Assembly (NCBI RefSeq): GCF_003573695.1
Contig: NC_039365.1
Span: 81,881,089-81,945,088, forward strand
Direction of reading: 5' to 3'
DNA length: 64,000 nucleotides
Source of the DNA: Papaver somniferum
Lineage: Eukaryota; Streptophyta; Magnoliopsida; Ranunculales; Papaveraceae
Positions 24,781 to 37,639 of this stretch are shown here, in pieces. The notes under the pieces were generated by a model, which had not been told where the DNA came from, searched no databases, and saw only the letters and a list, made by a program, of their open reading frames with translations. Both the position numbers and the translations under genes were made by a program. Numbering within the stretch: position 1 is the stretch's first letter; each line of letters starts with the position of its first letter.

Positions 24781-25340
24781 GCAGATGAATAAACAACGCC
24801 TGATGTTGAGCGCCGATAGAAAGAACGTCTGACGGTTCAGCGCAGTTATCAAGGACGTTTGGATGGGCGTAAATTTAAAGTCCGCTCGGTGTTGGGTGGA
24901 CACTAAAATAACGCCTAGTACTGGACGCAATTTCTATAACCGTTCAGGGGAAAGACACACTTTAAAACCATGACGGTTGATATAATGATATATCATGCCC
25001 CATCCAAGCGAACTTTTAGACCATGCCCAGATGTAAGACGGACTTATAATATACGCTTGGTTGGTCGAACATTAAAAAAACGCCCAACCCAAGCGGGCTT
25101 TATATCGACACCCACATCTCAGACGGAGATTCAATGGCCGCCTACTCCTAGACGCTACTTGTATCAACGCTCAATCTCATACTTTCTTTTAACACATCAC
25201 TATATTTGACTATCATCTGGCTTGACGACAATATTTGGTCCAAATCCTAGGAAAGCCAGGTTATACTTGGTAAAGTCAATAATTGTGCTACTGTGCTTTA
25301 TTTTCGGACCAAATATAATTTTAGTATGGCTTTTAGTCCG
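24780..25340. repeat. Periodic (27-31 bp) CG-containing repeat array, copy 1
   Basis: Degenerate units of 27-31 bp around a core GCCCnnnnCnAGACGnAnTTTATA recur from about 24796 to 25165, in a region otherwise poor in CpG. A GGACCAAATATAATTTT block follows at 25307-25322. The same unit type and the same following block occur at 36840-37050. No protein signal or flanking duplication was found; an undescribed MITE family is the simplest reading. Confidence 0.5.
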
Positions 25341-25547
25341 TGATTGTGATACTCTTAATTAATTTTCTTCAACATCTCATGGCACAAAAGACATTTTTTT
25401 GCCCAGTTTCATTGGATTTACTTGATAAGATCAAATCATATGAATATCGTCGTACCGTCAAAATAAGGAGTGAAGTCTTCTAACACTCTTTGGCCCCCAA
25501 CTTTTACATCCACTATTTCGTGCGAAGAAGTAGTTAGTAGTAGATAC

Positions 25548-25690
25548 TACACGGAAGATTGTCTACCGTGTAAAAAAGAAGACTACATGTCTGACAGTCT
25601 GTCTAGTAGTGAAAAGGTTTGCCATATGGTAGACTGTCTATCGTGTAACAAACTTTTTTGGCCGACAGATGGCCTACTATGTAAAACATC
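25548..25690. repeat. Degenerate repeats with GACnGTCTAnCGTGTAA core
   Basis: Four units of about 33 bp (near 25548, 25595, 25629, 25664) share GACnGTCTAnnGTGTAA-like cores, and the first is a partial palindrome (ACACGG...CCGTGT). The open frame crossing them has no recognisable motif. From 25700 to 26900 no gene or element is seen. Confidence 0.4.
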
Positions 25691-26963
25691 TTTTTTTCGT
25701 TTTTGAAAATTTTTTCTACACAACAAACATTCTGACATCTAATATTGTTCCCTCTTTCCCATTATCGGATCACTCCTTCGTTTAATCAAGTGTTCCTTCA
25801 AGATAATAGAATTCGTCTTATTTGGAGACTACCCATAATCCAAGCTCTAGTCGGAGCAACAATTCCGTGTATTTAATGCAATTATAAAAGAAGAGTATAG
25901 AGAGACACGCCGTGACAAGGCCTTCTGATCAAATTAAGGTGGTTTAATTAAATAGCTAAAAGTTTAAAGGGATAACATTGTAACTTAATAAAAACAAGAT
26001 TAGGATAAAACTGTCTTTTTATTTAAAGTTAGAGGGTACTCTAGTGATATGCGCTGAAACGATTCTTGTTTGGCCACGTAATGTTTCCTCGTACACATTT
26101 ACTTATTTTTTCAATTTAAAAAGAATAGTATTTAAATTTCTTACTTTCAAAAACTTCAAATCTTTTGTCGACCAATCAACAAGTCCTTGTCTAAGTTAGT
26201 GCGGAATAGCTGTCGAGTCAGACTGATAAGCAGGCTTGCTTATCACTTACTTTTATAAGAAAAGCATCTATAAGTGAACTACTTATCTGACAACGACTTT
26301 AGTTTTTGTATTTTAAAAATTAAATAAATGAGAATAACAGTGCGTACGGCCCACATCACATAATAGTAAAATCGTAGGTCACAGATTCCCACGCAACATA
26401 AATGGACTGACACGTGTCAGTAATCTTGCAAATTAAGTACGCGTCTTTATCGAAGTGATCAGACAATCACGTGTCAAGTGTTTGAAAGAGATTTTTGATT
26501 TCTGTTACCATGACCGGTCCTACTTGCAAAAGTAAAATAATCTAAACTGAAGGTGGTGGATCGTGACTCGTGAGGCCCTTTAAATTACTCAGATTTATGT
26601 TTCATGGTTGCTAACAGGGGACCACTTCTGTGGGACTGCAAGCTCAAACGTCTTCACCAAAGTTGAGGATGGGGGCTAATAGTAGTAAGTTATTCCTTTG
26701 GGAAAATTACCACCAACACGACTATTATTTTCCGGAGAAATATGTACTATATATATTTTGTGAGTTTTATAACAAGGATACCACATTTAGATACATATTA
26801 AAGAAAAGGGTTAGCTTAATTAAAGAAAATTTCTCTAATATAAAACGGTTTGGTGATTCAGTAGCAAATTAATTGAAAAGTAGTTAACAAGACAGATTTA
26901 GGGTGAAGCAAATTTCTTTTTTTTTTTTCCTTTTTTTTTTTCCTGAGAAAAACAAACTTACCT

Positions 26964-29900
26964 TTACTTAAAAAGACTATTACAAATATCACTTAAGGAA
27001 TCTTCTCCCATTACATTGTTCAGGAACTGAGAAGAAGAATTCCATATGTTTCTTAAACTTAAAGTCCTAGCACGACGAGCAAGTCTATCCACAATCTTAT
27101 TCTTAATACGCTTTACATAAGCTATTTTAAAGTTCAAACAAGCAGAAAATGAAATCCGATAATCTTCTAGGAGATCCAGACACCTCCAATCTATATCACC
27201 CTTTCCTCCATTCACAAAGTTTACTAACCGAAGGCAATCACTTAGAAAAATGACCTTAAAAAGACTCATCTTCTCCGTCCAAGAGGAAGCCAAAATTAGT
27301 GCTTTTGTCTCTACCGCAAAAGCACTTGAAGTCGGTCCAAAGTCCGCTCTGCACCTTTTTATTCTTCCTGCATTGTCACAAAGCATGATTCCAATACCCA
27401 TGTCAAATTTTTTGAAAGACCCGTCAATGAACATGATATAATCGAAATCCTGGATTGTAAACTTATTTACAGAAATAACATCCATCTTAAACGAAGAGGG
27501 AGCTATTATATAGGTATTTAAAGATCTCTTAATATCCATTATAGTTCTGTCAAGAGACACCTGCTCATTTCTAAAAACAACATCACACCTTAACTTCCAG
27601 ATTGACCATAGCACTATTGCACCAATGCTTGGCCAATTCACAACACAGGGAGAGTTACCCAAATTATTCTCAAACCAGGATATAAATATATCATCTATCC
27701 ATTCAAAAACAGAATTTACTAAATGTTGAAAGGAAAGAGCAAACCAAATGTGAGAAGCAATAGGGCATTGAATAAAAATACGCATAACAGTTTTCACTTC
27801 TTTTCTACACAAAGGACAACAGTCATCAATAGCTAGATTATAGAACTTGAGAACTGAATTTACAGGCAGCATGTGAGCAAAAATCTTCCACACAAAGAAT
27901 TTTATTTTAGGTAAACAATGTAAGGACCAAAATTTTTCCAGAAAGATGCATCATCAGTTGAGTAAGATTCATTCATATAAGCTTTATAAGCTGACTTAAC
28001 CGTAAAATTACCATTCAAAGTATGAGCCCACATAATATCATCTTTTTTAGTGACCTTTATCTTTAAAGTTCTAATCTTTTTAACATCTTCATGCGAAAAC
28101 AGAGAAGAAAGAAGACCAAGGTTCCATCCATTAACTTGCCTATAAATAAGTTCACTAACATAAATATAATTCCCAAAGTTAAAATTTGTAGAAGTAGGAG
28201 GAGAAGAGCTACCAGGCAACCAATTATGCTCCCAAATCCTGGTTATGCTACCATCATTTATCTTGTACACCAAGTTAGCTTTAAGGAAAACCAAACTATT
28301 TACTATACCTTTCCAGATCCAAGAAAAAAGTATTAGCCGCCTTATCTATTTCTAATATATTCTGATTAGGAAAATACTTGTTTTTAAGGAAGATAACAAC
28401 CAACTGATCAGGGTTTTTACAAATTCTCCACCCTAGCTTAGCTATAAGAACTCTGTTTGTAGCATAAATATTTCTGATACCAAGACCACCATTCAGTTTT
28501 GATTTCCCAATGTCCCCCCAAGAACGAAAGTGAGCCTCTCTTCTTGAATTCTTTTTAGACCACCAGAAAGTTCGCTGAATAGAGTCAATTTTAGAAGTAT
28601 TTTTTTTAGGAAATGAGAAACAAGACATGTGGTAAACAGCTAGACTAGAGAGAACATGCTTAGTAACCACAGTTTTACCAGTCCCATTAAGATTTGATCT
28701 TTTAGTATTACTGAGCCTATCATAGAACTTTTGAATTAGAAAATGGAAAGATTTAGTTTTATCTCTTTTAACAAACAGAGGAGTACCAAGGTATTTTTCA
28801 GAGCTACTCAGGAATTTGATTCCCAAAGTTTTTGAGAGCATCTTAATATGCTTATGATGCATTTTACCACTGGTAAAAAAACCCGATTTTTCTAGATTAA
28901 TAGCTTGGCCAGAAGCTTTTGCAAATTTGTTAATAATTCTCATTAGATTTCTAGCATAGGTAAGCGAAGCTTTTGAAAAAAAAACATGCAATCATCTGCA
29001 AAAAATAAATGAGAGATTGGAGGACTATCCTTTCTCAATTTGAAACCTTGAATAACATTCTCTTTCTCACCTTTCAACAAAAGCTGGGAAAGAGCTTCCA
29101 TACAAATGATGAAAATATAGGGAGATAAACAATCTCCCTGCCTAATGCCTCCAGTAGGAAAAAACACATCTCCTAGTGAGCCATTCACCAAGATAAAATA
29201 GGAGACAATACTTATGCACTGGAAAATCATTTGACACCAATCAATCGAAAAACCAAGTTTTTTAAAAACAGACATTATGAAAGACCATTCAAGACGATCA
29301 AAAGCTTTCGACAAATCCAAATTAATGGCCATAAAGCCATCTTTGTTACTTTTTCTTTTCCTAGTTTTAAAAGAATGGAGGATTTCATGACTTATGATGA
29401 TATTATCATGAATTTGACGATTGGCTATAAAAGCAGACTGATATGGCGAAATTAAGGAACCTATAAGGGGTTTTAAACGATTAGTAAGAATTTTTGAAAT
29501 AATCTTGTAAACTGTATTAGTTAGACTAATCGACCGAAAATCATTTGGAGTGGAGGGGTTACTAACTTTAGGAATCAAAGCAATGAAGGAGTGATTAAGT
29601 TGCTTAAGAAGATACTTACTACGGAAAAAACCCTGAACATGATTAATTACCTCAGCAGAAACCAGATCCCAATTATCCCTAAAGAACCCCCCCGGGAAAC
29701 CATCTGGCTCCGGGGATTTCCAAGGCGCCATACTATTAACAGTGGAATGAATTTCCTCAACACTAGGAATCTCAACAAGCTTTGCATTGATATCAGCTGT
29801 AATAATTGGCTTAATATCTTGAAGAACATCATCAATGTCAGCAGAACACGGCGAAGAAGAAGTATAAATACTTTTAAAATGCGTTGAAAGCAAAGAGACG

Positions 29901-31076
29901 ACTTGTTTTCTATTCTCCAACCAATTTCCTTGACTATCTCTTAAGGTGTGGATGGTATTATACATGTTTATGAGTTTAACTGAATTATGGAAAAAAATTG
30001 TATTCTTGTCATACTGAGTGTAGTAGTCTATCCTTGATTTTTGTTTATAAAAAGAGTTTCTATTTCATACCAAAAGTATAACTGTTTTGAGTAATTCAAA
30101 ATTAAACTACCTATATCGGGTGTATAAACCAAAGTCTGAAGCCTTTCAATTTCAGTATTCAACCTATTGATTGTTGTTTTGATATGCCCAGAAGTGTTTA
30201 GATTCCATTTACTAAGATCATGCTTGAGATTTTTAAGTTTACCAACCACTATATAACTTGGAGATCCTCTACTATTCTTTTCCCAAGAATTTGCAATCAC
30301 ATTTTTAAAATCAGGACTTGATTGCCAGCATTTAAAGTATTTAAAAGGAATAGAGAGACTCTTAACATTGTGGAAACATTGCAGAGTTATAGGACAATGA
30401 TCAGAATAAATTCTACCCCGATTAGTGATCCTAGATTGAGGAAGAATCGAAACCCATTTATCATTCATGAAACCTCTATCAAGTTTTTCAAAAATCAATT
30501 CATCTGGCTTCTTAAACCTTCTATTACATCAAGTATAAGGATTTCCAAAAGAAAACACTTAATTCATTCTTAACTGAGAAAGGCAGTTTCTAACCAAATC
30601 TGGAGCCAAAGAGTTTTCAGGAATTCCACCTAGTTTTTCCGACGTATTCAAAATAAAATTGAAATCACCAAGTAAAAACCACGACCTACTATCCAAATCA
30701 TTCATCTGCTGCAAATAATTTCATTGATTCCTAATGCCAAGAGAAGTAAGCGAACCATAGATGAAAGAAATGAGACAATTCTTGATAACATGAGTGATGT
30801 CGCATAATATGTGGATCATGTTGCAAGCACTACTTGAAATCTCTATATTTGAGTTCTTGAAATAACCTAGAGCCTTCCTCCCGATTTTCCTACCGCGAGG
30901 GTGATATACCAAGAATCATAAGGCAAAAAATGAGTGTACTTGTTAACCATATCAGAGTCTACCATGGTTTCAATAAGGCATATAGCAGTAGGTCTGAATT
31001 TTTTAAACAAGTTTAATAAGTGTAACCATTTTTTATCAGAGCAGCAACCGTTCATGTTCCAACAAATAAACTTCAT
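26964..31076 (-). pseudogene. LINE ORF2: endonuclease, reverse transcriptase, RNase H (broken)
   Basis: Starts MKFICWNMNG (31076). The endonuclease motifs are all visible: WNMNG, CLIETM, LLGDFN (near 30650) and IYSDHCP (near 30410). Reverse transcriptase follows (29965-28990) with INLDLSKAFD, GGIRQGD and the FADD form of the catalytic box. After a connection region, a zinc-binding CPLC motif comes near 27800. The C-terminal RNase H (RVT_3 type) has FIDGS, AVETKAL, LSDCLRL and NKIVDRLAR, so its acidic residues are kept. Breaks: a frame change near 30900, in-frame TAA and TGA (the latter at a conserved Trp) near 30550, a frame change near 30010, one in an oligo-A run near 28980, and further ones near 28300 and 27900. 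Confidence 0.9.
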
Positions 31077-31163
31077 TTTTTGATGTAATCCTAATTCTAA
31101 AAAGCAGTAGCAGCAGATATTAACTCAAGTAAAAAAAAAGACAGAACTGAACAAAAAGCGAAA

Positions 31164-32784
31164 TCAGAAATAACTTCTAAAACAGAAAAGTAGAGCAGAG
31201 TATAAACTTACTAGGTCATGAGCAGTAGAGGTATCAGCAACCATAGAGTCCGAGTCTAGCATCATGAGATCAATTTCCTTTTCGAAATCTTCATCGGTGA
31301 CAACAGGTACAGGAGGTAGCATAGAAATCAGAGTTGGTTCAAGAATTACATTATCTTTGTATTCATCATTAAGACCCATATCACTCAAAAGGACACTTTC
31401 AGAGTTGAGGGACATAAAAGCTTCTGAAGAGTAAGTAATATCCGATGAGGAACCAAAAACAAAACCCGAAGAGACAACAGTTTGAGAAAAGGAGGAACAT
31501 GAAGTAGCCCATAAAACATTTCCACCTGACGATCCCATACTAGAGGATTCACCCATATTTCCAACATTAAAAGAAACATCTGAAGGAGGGGTAAAAGGTG
31601 GTAAAGAATAGATAGGAGGCCAATGAGGCGTAGGCATGAAAACAAAAGAAAAAGAACCAGAACCAGAAGCAGTAGAGTGTGAGGTTGATTCAAAAACAGT
31701 TCTAGGTCTTTTGCCTTTCCTATCAGAAGGTGTACCACCAAGTGCATGAGTTAAGTTATCAAAAGGAGACAAAAAATTTGAGTACATCAAAAGGGCAGGG
31801 AGAGGTGATGAGCCTCCAACATTTGAGCTTTCTCTAATGGTCAAAGGAGAGTTTTCTCTAATTGACAAAGTAGGGAGAGCTTGCAACACAGAGGACAAGG
31901 TATGAGAAGAGAGAGTCGAATTCCTGTTACCTAGAGCCCCCGAAGGTTGTAGATAAACTGAGAAGGAAGACGGCTTGGATTTCCCTTGGGCATTACTAGC
32001 ATCAGTACTAGCAATTGCAGATCTTCCCACTCTGGCACTTCTCTTACCAGCAAAGTTCACTCCTCGATTAGGAACAACAACATGAGTAGCTCTCGGAGTA
32101 GGAGCTGGAAGTGCTCTGACATAAATTCTCGACTGAATTTCCTTACACTTTTCATCATCATGGAGAAGAACAACGCATATCTTGCAAGCACGGAAAGGCA
32201 GTTTTGGATAAAAAGCAGACATATAGTAAGTCTTACTGTTAGTGTTTAAAACTACCTTTCTAGTTAAAGGAGAATTTAGAGGAACCATGAGTCTAGCTTC
32301 ATAGATATTCCCAGCTGGAGTTTCACCCGCAACAAATGTACCAACCTGATCAAAAACCTCCCGAACTTTACCTTTGTTCACAAGATCAGTGGGTATATCA
32401 ATTTGCACCGGCATTAATGTAGTGTCTCATACCAGATCAAACACCGATTCCAGCTTGCTCAATGGCTGCACTGCAAACAACTGACCAAACAACAAAGAAG
32501 GCCTAGAAGCAAAAGCAATATCTATATCTTGAGACTTATTAAACATGACCACAAACAAGTTTTGAATCTTTGATATAAGGTTTTGCAAGTTTGAAGTCTG
32601 AAGAGTTAATGGTCCAGATTCTGTTAAGATGATGTTTTACAGAGGTTTTATAGTAACTACGTGAGTTATCACAAAGTAAAGCAGCAAAAATATGAGGAAA
32701 TTCTTCAACATCCTCATCTAGATCTAGCACTCTAACCTGATCAGCAGAGTAAGCCATAGTTGAAAAGCAGCTAGAGACACTCAT
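31164..32784 (-). pseudogene. LINE ORF1 (nucleic-acid binding, zinc knuckle), broken
   Basis: The frame opening at 32784 (MSVSSCFSTMAYSADQVRVL) shifts near 32570, meets a stop near 32424, and continues from 32414 as a 416-aa frame. This contains a CX2CX4HX4C zinc knuckle (CKICVVLLHDDEKC, residues 77-90, 32145-32186) and a long Ser/Pro-rich tail, as in plant LINE ORF1 proteins. It precedes ORF2 by about 90 bp. Intact protein is not expected. Confidence 0.75.
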
Positions 32785-34100
32785 AAAGTTACAGAAAAAC
32801 TAAGGTTTGCAGTGAGTAGAACTTGAAGAAAATATTGCATTTATAGAGCAGCAAGAAATTAGACAATACATTAACTCAGTTCTTGGAAGTGACATATGGT
32901 AAAAACTGCTCATCTCACAATAAACTTCACGCTTGAGTGAATTAACCATTGATAGCATGCAACTGACAGCACAATTATGCTTATTCTCAAAACACAGAAG
33001 ATCAAAGAGCAGCTGAACAGGGAACTAAAACCTGCCAAGTGTATCAATACTTCTGAAGGAGCCACCCTTAACAGAGAGAATTAGAGAACTAATTAATATT
33101 TTTTATCTCTCTTAATATAAAATTAACTGGATAGTGGTAGATAAGAATATCAACACAACTTTTCATGAAGAGTGAACATACTTTTAATTCCAACAAGAAA
33201 CTCCTATGGGTTAATACCGAATTAAAGCCCATGAGGCTATCTAACAGACTCATTATAAACATCATTAAGAAAATACTTCACTGTGATAAAGCATTTTTAA
33301 TATCTTTAATATCTAGCCAAATACGAAGGATAATGACCAAGAAGTAGAAACTTTACTTGAAAAGAATGAAGACCCCTTTGTATCATCAAATCCCTACACA
33401 AAGTAGGATCTCACAAAAATCCTTAATACACTTACAGTTACACCACTGTCTTCTTAACAAAAAAGTGAAAGAGGACTGACAATAGATTTCATAAAGACAA
33501 ATTCGTAACATCTAATCAAAGAACCAGACTATCATAATAATAACCAAACTAACCCATCTTGTCATTTAACCCAGTTGATTATTGAATCTCATGATGAAAT
33601 ACATCAAACTCTATGGCTTTACCTCCATTAGCTCATGACCTAAATTATAAAACACAAAGAAAGAAAGAGAAAACTGATAGAAAGCAAAAACAGAGATAGG
33701 GTTAGAAGCTTAGCAAAATCAAAAAAACTAAACTATCATGATTGAAAACATAACATTAATCATCAAAGGCATAAACTGAAAATTAGGTCAAAAAAATCTA
33801 CAGAAAAAACTAACAGATTGAGTTGAAATTTGTATATAAATGATAGGATTAAGGTATAAGATTACTACCAAACCATTAATTTGGTAAAGAATCGAGCAGA
33901 AAATTCCTGAATTGAACAGAGATTGATGAAGATGGAGGCTAAGTTGACTTTGTCAACGTCGCAAGAAAATCGCCTTGACTTCGTTCCATAACCTGCCAAA
34001 TTTCCAATGACGGGTCAAGCAAATTTCACCGAGTAGATTTACGTTTTGTCAGTAAAAAAAAAACGAATTTCCCTAATCACGAATCCGTTCACTTAACTTA

Positions 34101-34630
34101 GAGCAAGTCTTATGGTGGAAGAGTTCCATCTTCTACGCCACCTCAACATTTGGAATTGTGGATGGAAGCGCAAGTGTAGTGGTGGAACAACAAAAATGCT
34201 AATATTAATAGCGTTGAGCACTAATCAGAATAGCGCAAAAAAAACGCTATTAAAAATAGCACAAAACGCTATTAAGATTAGCGTTTTTTTTCAGCCATTA
34301 GATTCCCAATGGCTCGTTTTAAATCTATGGATTAAAAAAAAAACGATATTCTGAATAGCGCTTTGTGCTATTCTGAATAACGTTCTGTGCTATTCTGATT
34401 AGCGTTTAGCGCTATTCTGATTAGTGTTTTTCGTCTTCTAGTGCGCTGTTCTGAATAGCGTTTTACGCTAATCTGATTAGCACTACCATGGATTCCACGG
34501 ACCATTACACGAAACCATGGAACACTGCTTGGATTTTTCATGGAAAACACCAATTTGGAAGCCACTAGACTTGACATTTCATGATTTTTCCACACTTAGA
34601 ATATGATGAATTCTACCATAAGACTTGCTC
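34101..34630. mobile_element. Harbinger/Tourist-like MITE with TTA duplication
   Basis: A 530-bp element with 16-bp perfect terminal inverted repeats GAGCAAGTCTTATGGT (34101-34116 and inverted at 34615-34630), flanked by TTA on both sides (34098-34100 and 34631-34633), the PIF/Harbinger duplication. The interior (about 34195-34490) is a cluster of TTCTGAATAGCG/TTCTGATTAGCG units in both orientations, with AGCGCTA palindromes. No transposase. Confidence 0.8.
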
Positions 34631-34679
34631 TTATGAGATCGGTTGCCATGAATTGAGCTATTGTTACCCACATATGGTG

Positions 34680-35122
34680 TCTAAACTAACAACTGACATT
34701 TTATTGAAAAGACTGTGAGATCGAATAAATGTAAGTGTGAGTTACAAATGAGTGTTTTAAACGGAAAAATCTTAAACGGGATAACTATTATGGGTCAGAT
34801 CCGGGACAATCAATCCATACCTTTGATCATTACCATCTTCACCCCATTATGAATCCCAATGCTAGAATCATTCCCCTCTTCACCATCCTGATTGTGACAT
34901 GTTTTGTCCCAAATCTGGACTAGTTCCTGGTGTCCCGGGTGTAGCAAGGTCGGTTTTAAACTATGTTTCATACATGTCTGTGTCTGGGAGAGTAATACAA
35001 CTGTTATAACATATTTTGTTTAAATCTATTATGTATAAGTAATACTCTCTGTTATTGTCATTGTATTCTTTAATCAAAATCATTCAATAAAACTTTTAGT
35101 CATTTTATCTGAAAATCTATCA
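34680..35122 (+). repeat. Copia LTR (3' part), left end unresolved
   Basis: Sequence before the primer site at 35123 ends in CA and has an AATAAAA signal near 35086, as expected for R/U5. The left limit was not found and is approximate. Confidence 0.45.
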
Positions 35123-36180
35123 TGGTATCAGATGTCAAAGGGGATCTTGATTCTTCTATCATATTTCGATATAATATTCCTCCGAATTTTCAGCTACAAC
35201 TACTACTTTTCAAAATTTCTACAACCAATTTTTACAATCACTCAAAATAACTACGATTCTTCTTTTCTCTTCAATTTGTTGATTTCTTCATTCTTGTTTT
35301 GCATTTCTTGAAATCTTGAATTGTTTTCCATCTTATCTTGTATCTTTTGAGAAATCTTGTTCTCAAATTATTTTTACTCATCAACATTTTCTATCAATTT
35401 CTTATCAGATCTTGGATTTCTCAATCATGTCTACTTCTTCAGCTTTACCTTTTCAGAATATAACAAACTTTGTATCAGTTAAACTCAAAGATGATGGTTC
35501 CAATTAATTAATCTTGAAAAACCAATTTGAGTTTGTTCTGATTACTACGGATCCTGAAGAATTTATTGATGGATCTAGTGTATGTCCAATGGAATTTGTA
35601 GATCTTGATGGTGCCTGTGCTTTAAATCCATTGTTTACTCATTGGCATAAAATGAACACGTTCGTGTTGTCTTGTCTGAATGCAACTTTTGATGACTCAA
35701 TTTCTAGAGGTGTTATTGGTTTTACTACCGCAAGAGAGATTTGGGTTTACTTGGAGCGAAAATTCATTCAACAATTCTCGGTCAAGAAATCTCTTCTAAG
35801 AAGTCAACTTCATTCCATTAAAAGAGGTAACAAATCTGTTTTTGCCTATTTTGATGAGCTGAAGACTACCATTGTTTCATTACAATCCATTGGAGATGGA
35901 GTAGATGAGTCGGATATTGTCATGTATGCACTCATGGAATTAGGAAAAAAATACATGCAGTTTGTTATCATTGCACAGAGTAGAGAAACTGAGTTTTCAC
36001 TTAGTGATGTTATTTTCTACACTTCTCCATCATGAGAAATGGCTAAAGGTGGAAGATATTGAAAATGCCACAGTCATTGAATCACGTAAATTATACCTTT
36101 TATAGTAATAACTCATCATATGCCTCAACTTCTAAATCTCATAAAAATATCAATAACAAGAATCAACCTACTGATTAATA
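35123..36180 (+). pseudogene. Copia primer site, leader and broken gag
   Basis: TGGTATCAGA (35123-35132) is the Copia primer site with a changed end. Gag starts at ATG 35427 (MSTSSALPFQNITNFVSVKL) and has a TAA at 35505-35507 in the conserved Asn-Tyr-Leu position. It continues as a UBN2/gag-like region (35514-36035, with REIWVYLERKF and KSLLRSQLHSIKRG), then shifts frame near 36015 to read HHEKWLKVEDIE before decaying. Protease, integrase and RT are absent. Confidence 0.75.
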
Positions 36181-36830
36181 CCATTAAGCTCCAAAATCTT
36201 CATCCTCAATACCATTAAGCGCCGGTAACACAACATCATCACAAGCATGAATCCATCAATCACCGATGGCATTGAGTGAGTAGCAGCAACCTTTCGTTTT
36301 TACTGTCAATAGCATAGAACTCGTCGTCCATCTCCTTTATCCGTCTTTATAATTCATCATCGAGTTCAGTCCGTAGTTCCGACAACAACTACATTACAAT
36401 CAAAGATACCAAATACCACCACTCTTTCCACTCTTGTCATCGATCACGATCTTCACCATAACAACATCAGGCCATCACTATCACTGCCATCATCCACAAC
36501 TCCGTGATCAAACAACGACATCAACCAACTCGAACTCCACTAATCCTCATTAACAACGCTATACTCGAACTTCAATACTTCACCATCGAGACTGAACTGA
36601 AGCCATCACCAGGGACCACCATCGACTATGTCACCACCTGTAACCAAAAAAGGTCAATGAACTTGCAAACTTTAATTAGTAGGGAGCTCAGTTGCTCTTT
36701 GATACATCATATGAGGATTGTACGTAACAGGTTAGAGTTTGGTAGGTTAATGGGCGTCACAATTCATATGTTAATTAATTTTTCCCCCCTTGTTATTTTC
36801 ATACATCACAGTGCTTGCTGCACATTATGG
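36181..36830. other. CAT/CAC-rich stretch, no recognised gene
   Basis: Rich in CATCAC/CACCA triplets (36220-36620), which gives long but compositionally simple frames. The 174-aa plus frame at 36504-37028 runs on into the periodic repeat array and is not considered coding. Confidence 0.5.
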
Positions 36831-36839
36831 AATGTTGGA

Positions 36840-37050
36840 ATTGAGCGAACATTATACGTTTGCCTGTCAACGGATGACTGTATAATTCACGCCCCATCAG
36901 ACGAACTTTATAAATGTGCCTCATTCAAATGTAATTTAAAGTTACGCCCCGCTAAACGCACGGAAATTATATATCCGCCTCGCATCAAACGTAAGTTATA
37001 TGTGCGTCTGCTATGGAACGTAGTTTAAATTTCCATTCGACCAAATATAG
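36840..37050. repeat. Periodic (27-31 bp) CG-containing repeat array, copy 2
   Basis: About six units of 27-31 bp with core GCCYCnnnnnAAACGnAAnTTATAT, followed by CGACCAAATATAGTTTTGG at 37038-37056. Unit length, core and following block match the array at 24780-25340, about 12 kb away, so both belong to one family. The remaining sequence to about 37190 ends in CATTGTGGATGTTCTTA, which could be an element end. Confidence 0.5.
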
Positions 37051-37639
37051 TTTTGGTCCGGATTTCAGAACAAATTTAATATGATATTTGGTTTTACTCT
37101 GGTTTTTAATCTTTACTCCGTTCCACTGGGGTAGGTTTGTGGGCCAAATTTTTAGTTATGCTCGTCCATTGTGGATGTTCTTAGGCCACCTTCCCTACAC
37201 TTATAATGGGTGTGGTAAAGTTAAAAAATGACTAACTTATCCTTTATCATTGTTTAAATTATGACTACCGTAATAACCTCCTTCCTAAACCTATTAACTT
37301 AATTAAAACTCTATTTCATAAACATAAAAACACAATTAGAAGTACTAACCAAATTTCATTTTAAACTCTTCTATCATCCTTTTGTTTTCTTTTCTAGTTT
37401 CATAATCGTTTTAAATCCAGATTTTAGAAATTTGTATATTAGAGGTACTTTCCAACTAACACGTGTCTTTTCTATACATTTGCGATTGATAAATTGAGGG
37501 AGTAGTAATCATAAAAATTGAAGTTGCAGAGAAGAGTTCGACTAGGAATTTTGTGAAACAACTTTGTCGAACTAGATGAACCTGCTGGAAATAAAGAACA
37601 TGAAGAATAATTTGGCTATTTCACAAAAAAATATATTCT

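Larger units (their letters stand above)
26917..34011 (-). mobile_element. Nearly full-length L1-type LINE retrotransposon, minus strand
   Basis: About 7.1 kb. On the minus strand it reads: about 1.2 kb 5' UTR, ORF1 (zinc knuckle), ORF2 (endonuclease, reverse transcriptase, zinc-binding connection, RNase H), then a poly-A tail (T-runs at 26917-26941). GGGTGAAGCAAATTTC at 26901-26916 and GGGTCAAGCAAATTTC at 34012-34027 match at 15 of 16 positions and are the probable target-site duplication, which sets both ends. Frameshifts and stops break both ORFs, so it is not autonomous, but the few lesions imply a fairly recent insertion. Confidence 0.85.

Noticed and set aside
36504..37028. 174-aa plus-strand open frame
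   Set aside because: Spans a CAC/CAT-rich stretch and a periodic repeat array; the translation changes character at the junction and has no known motif.
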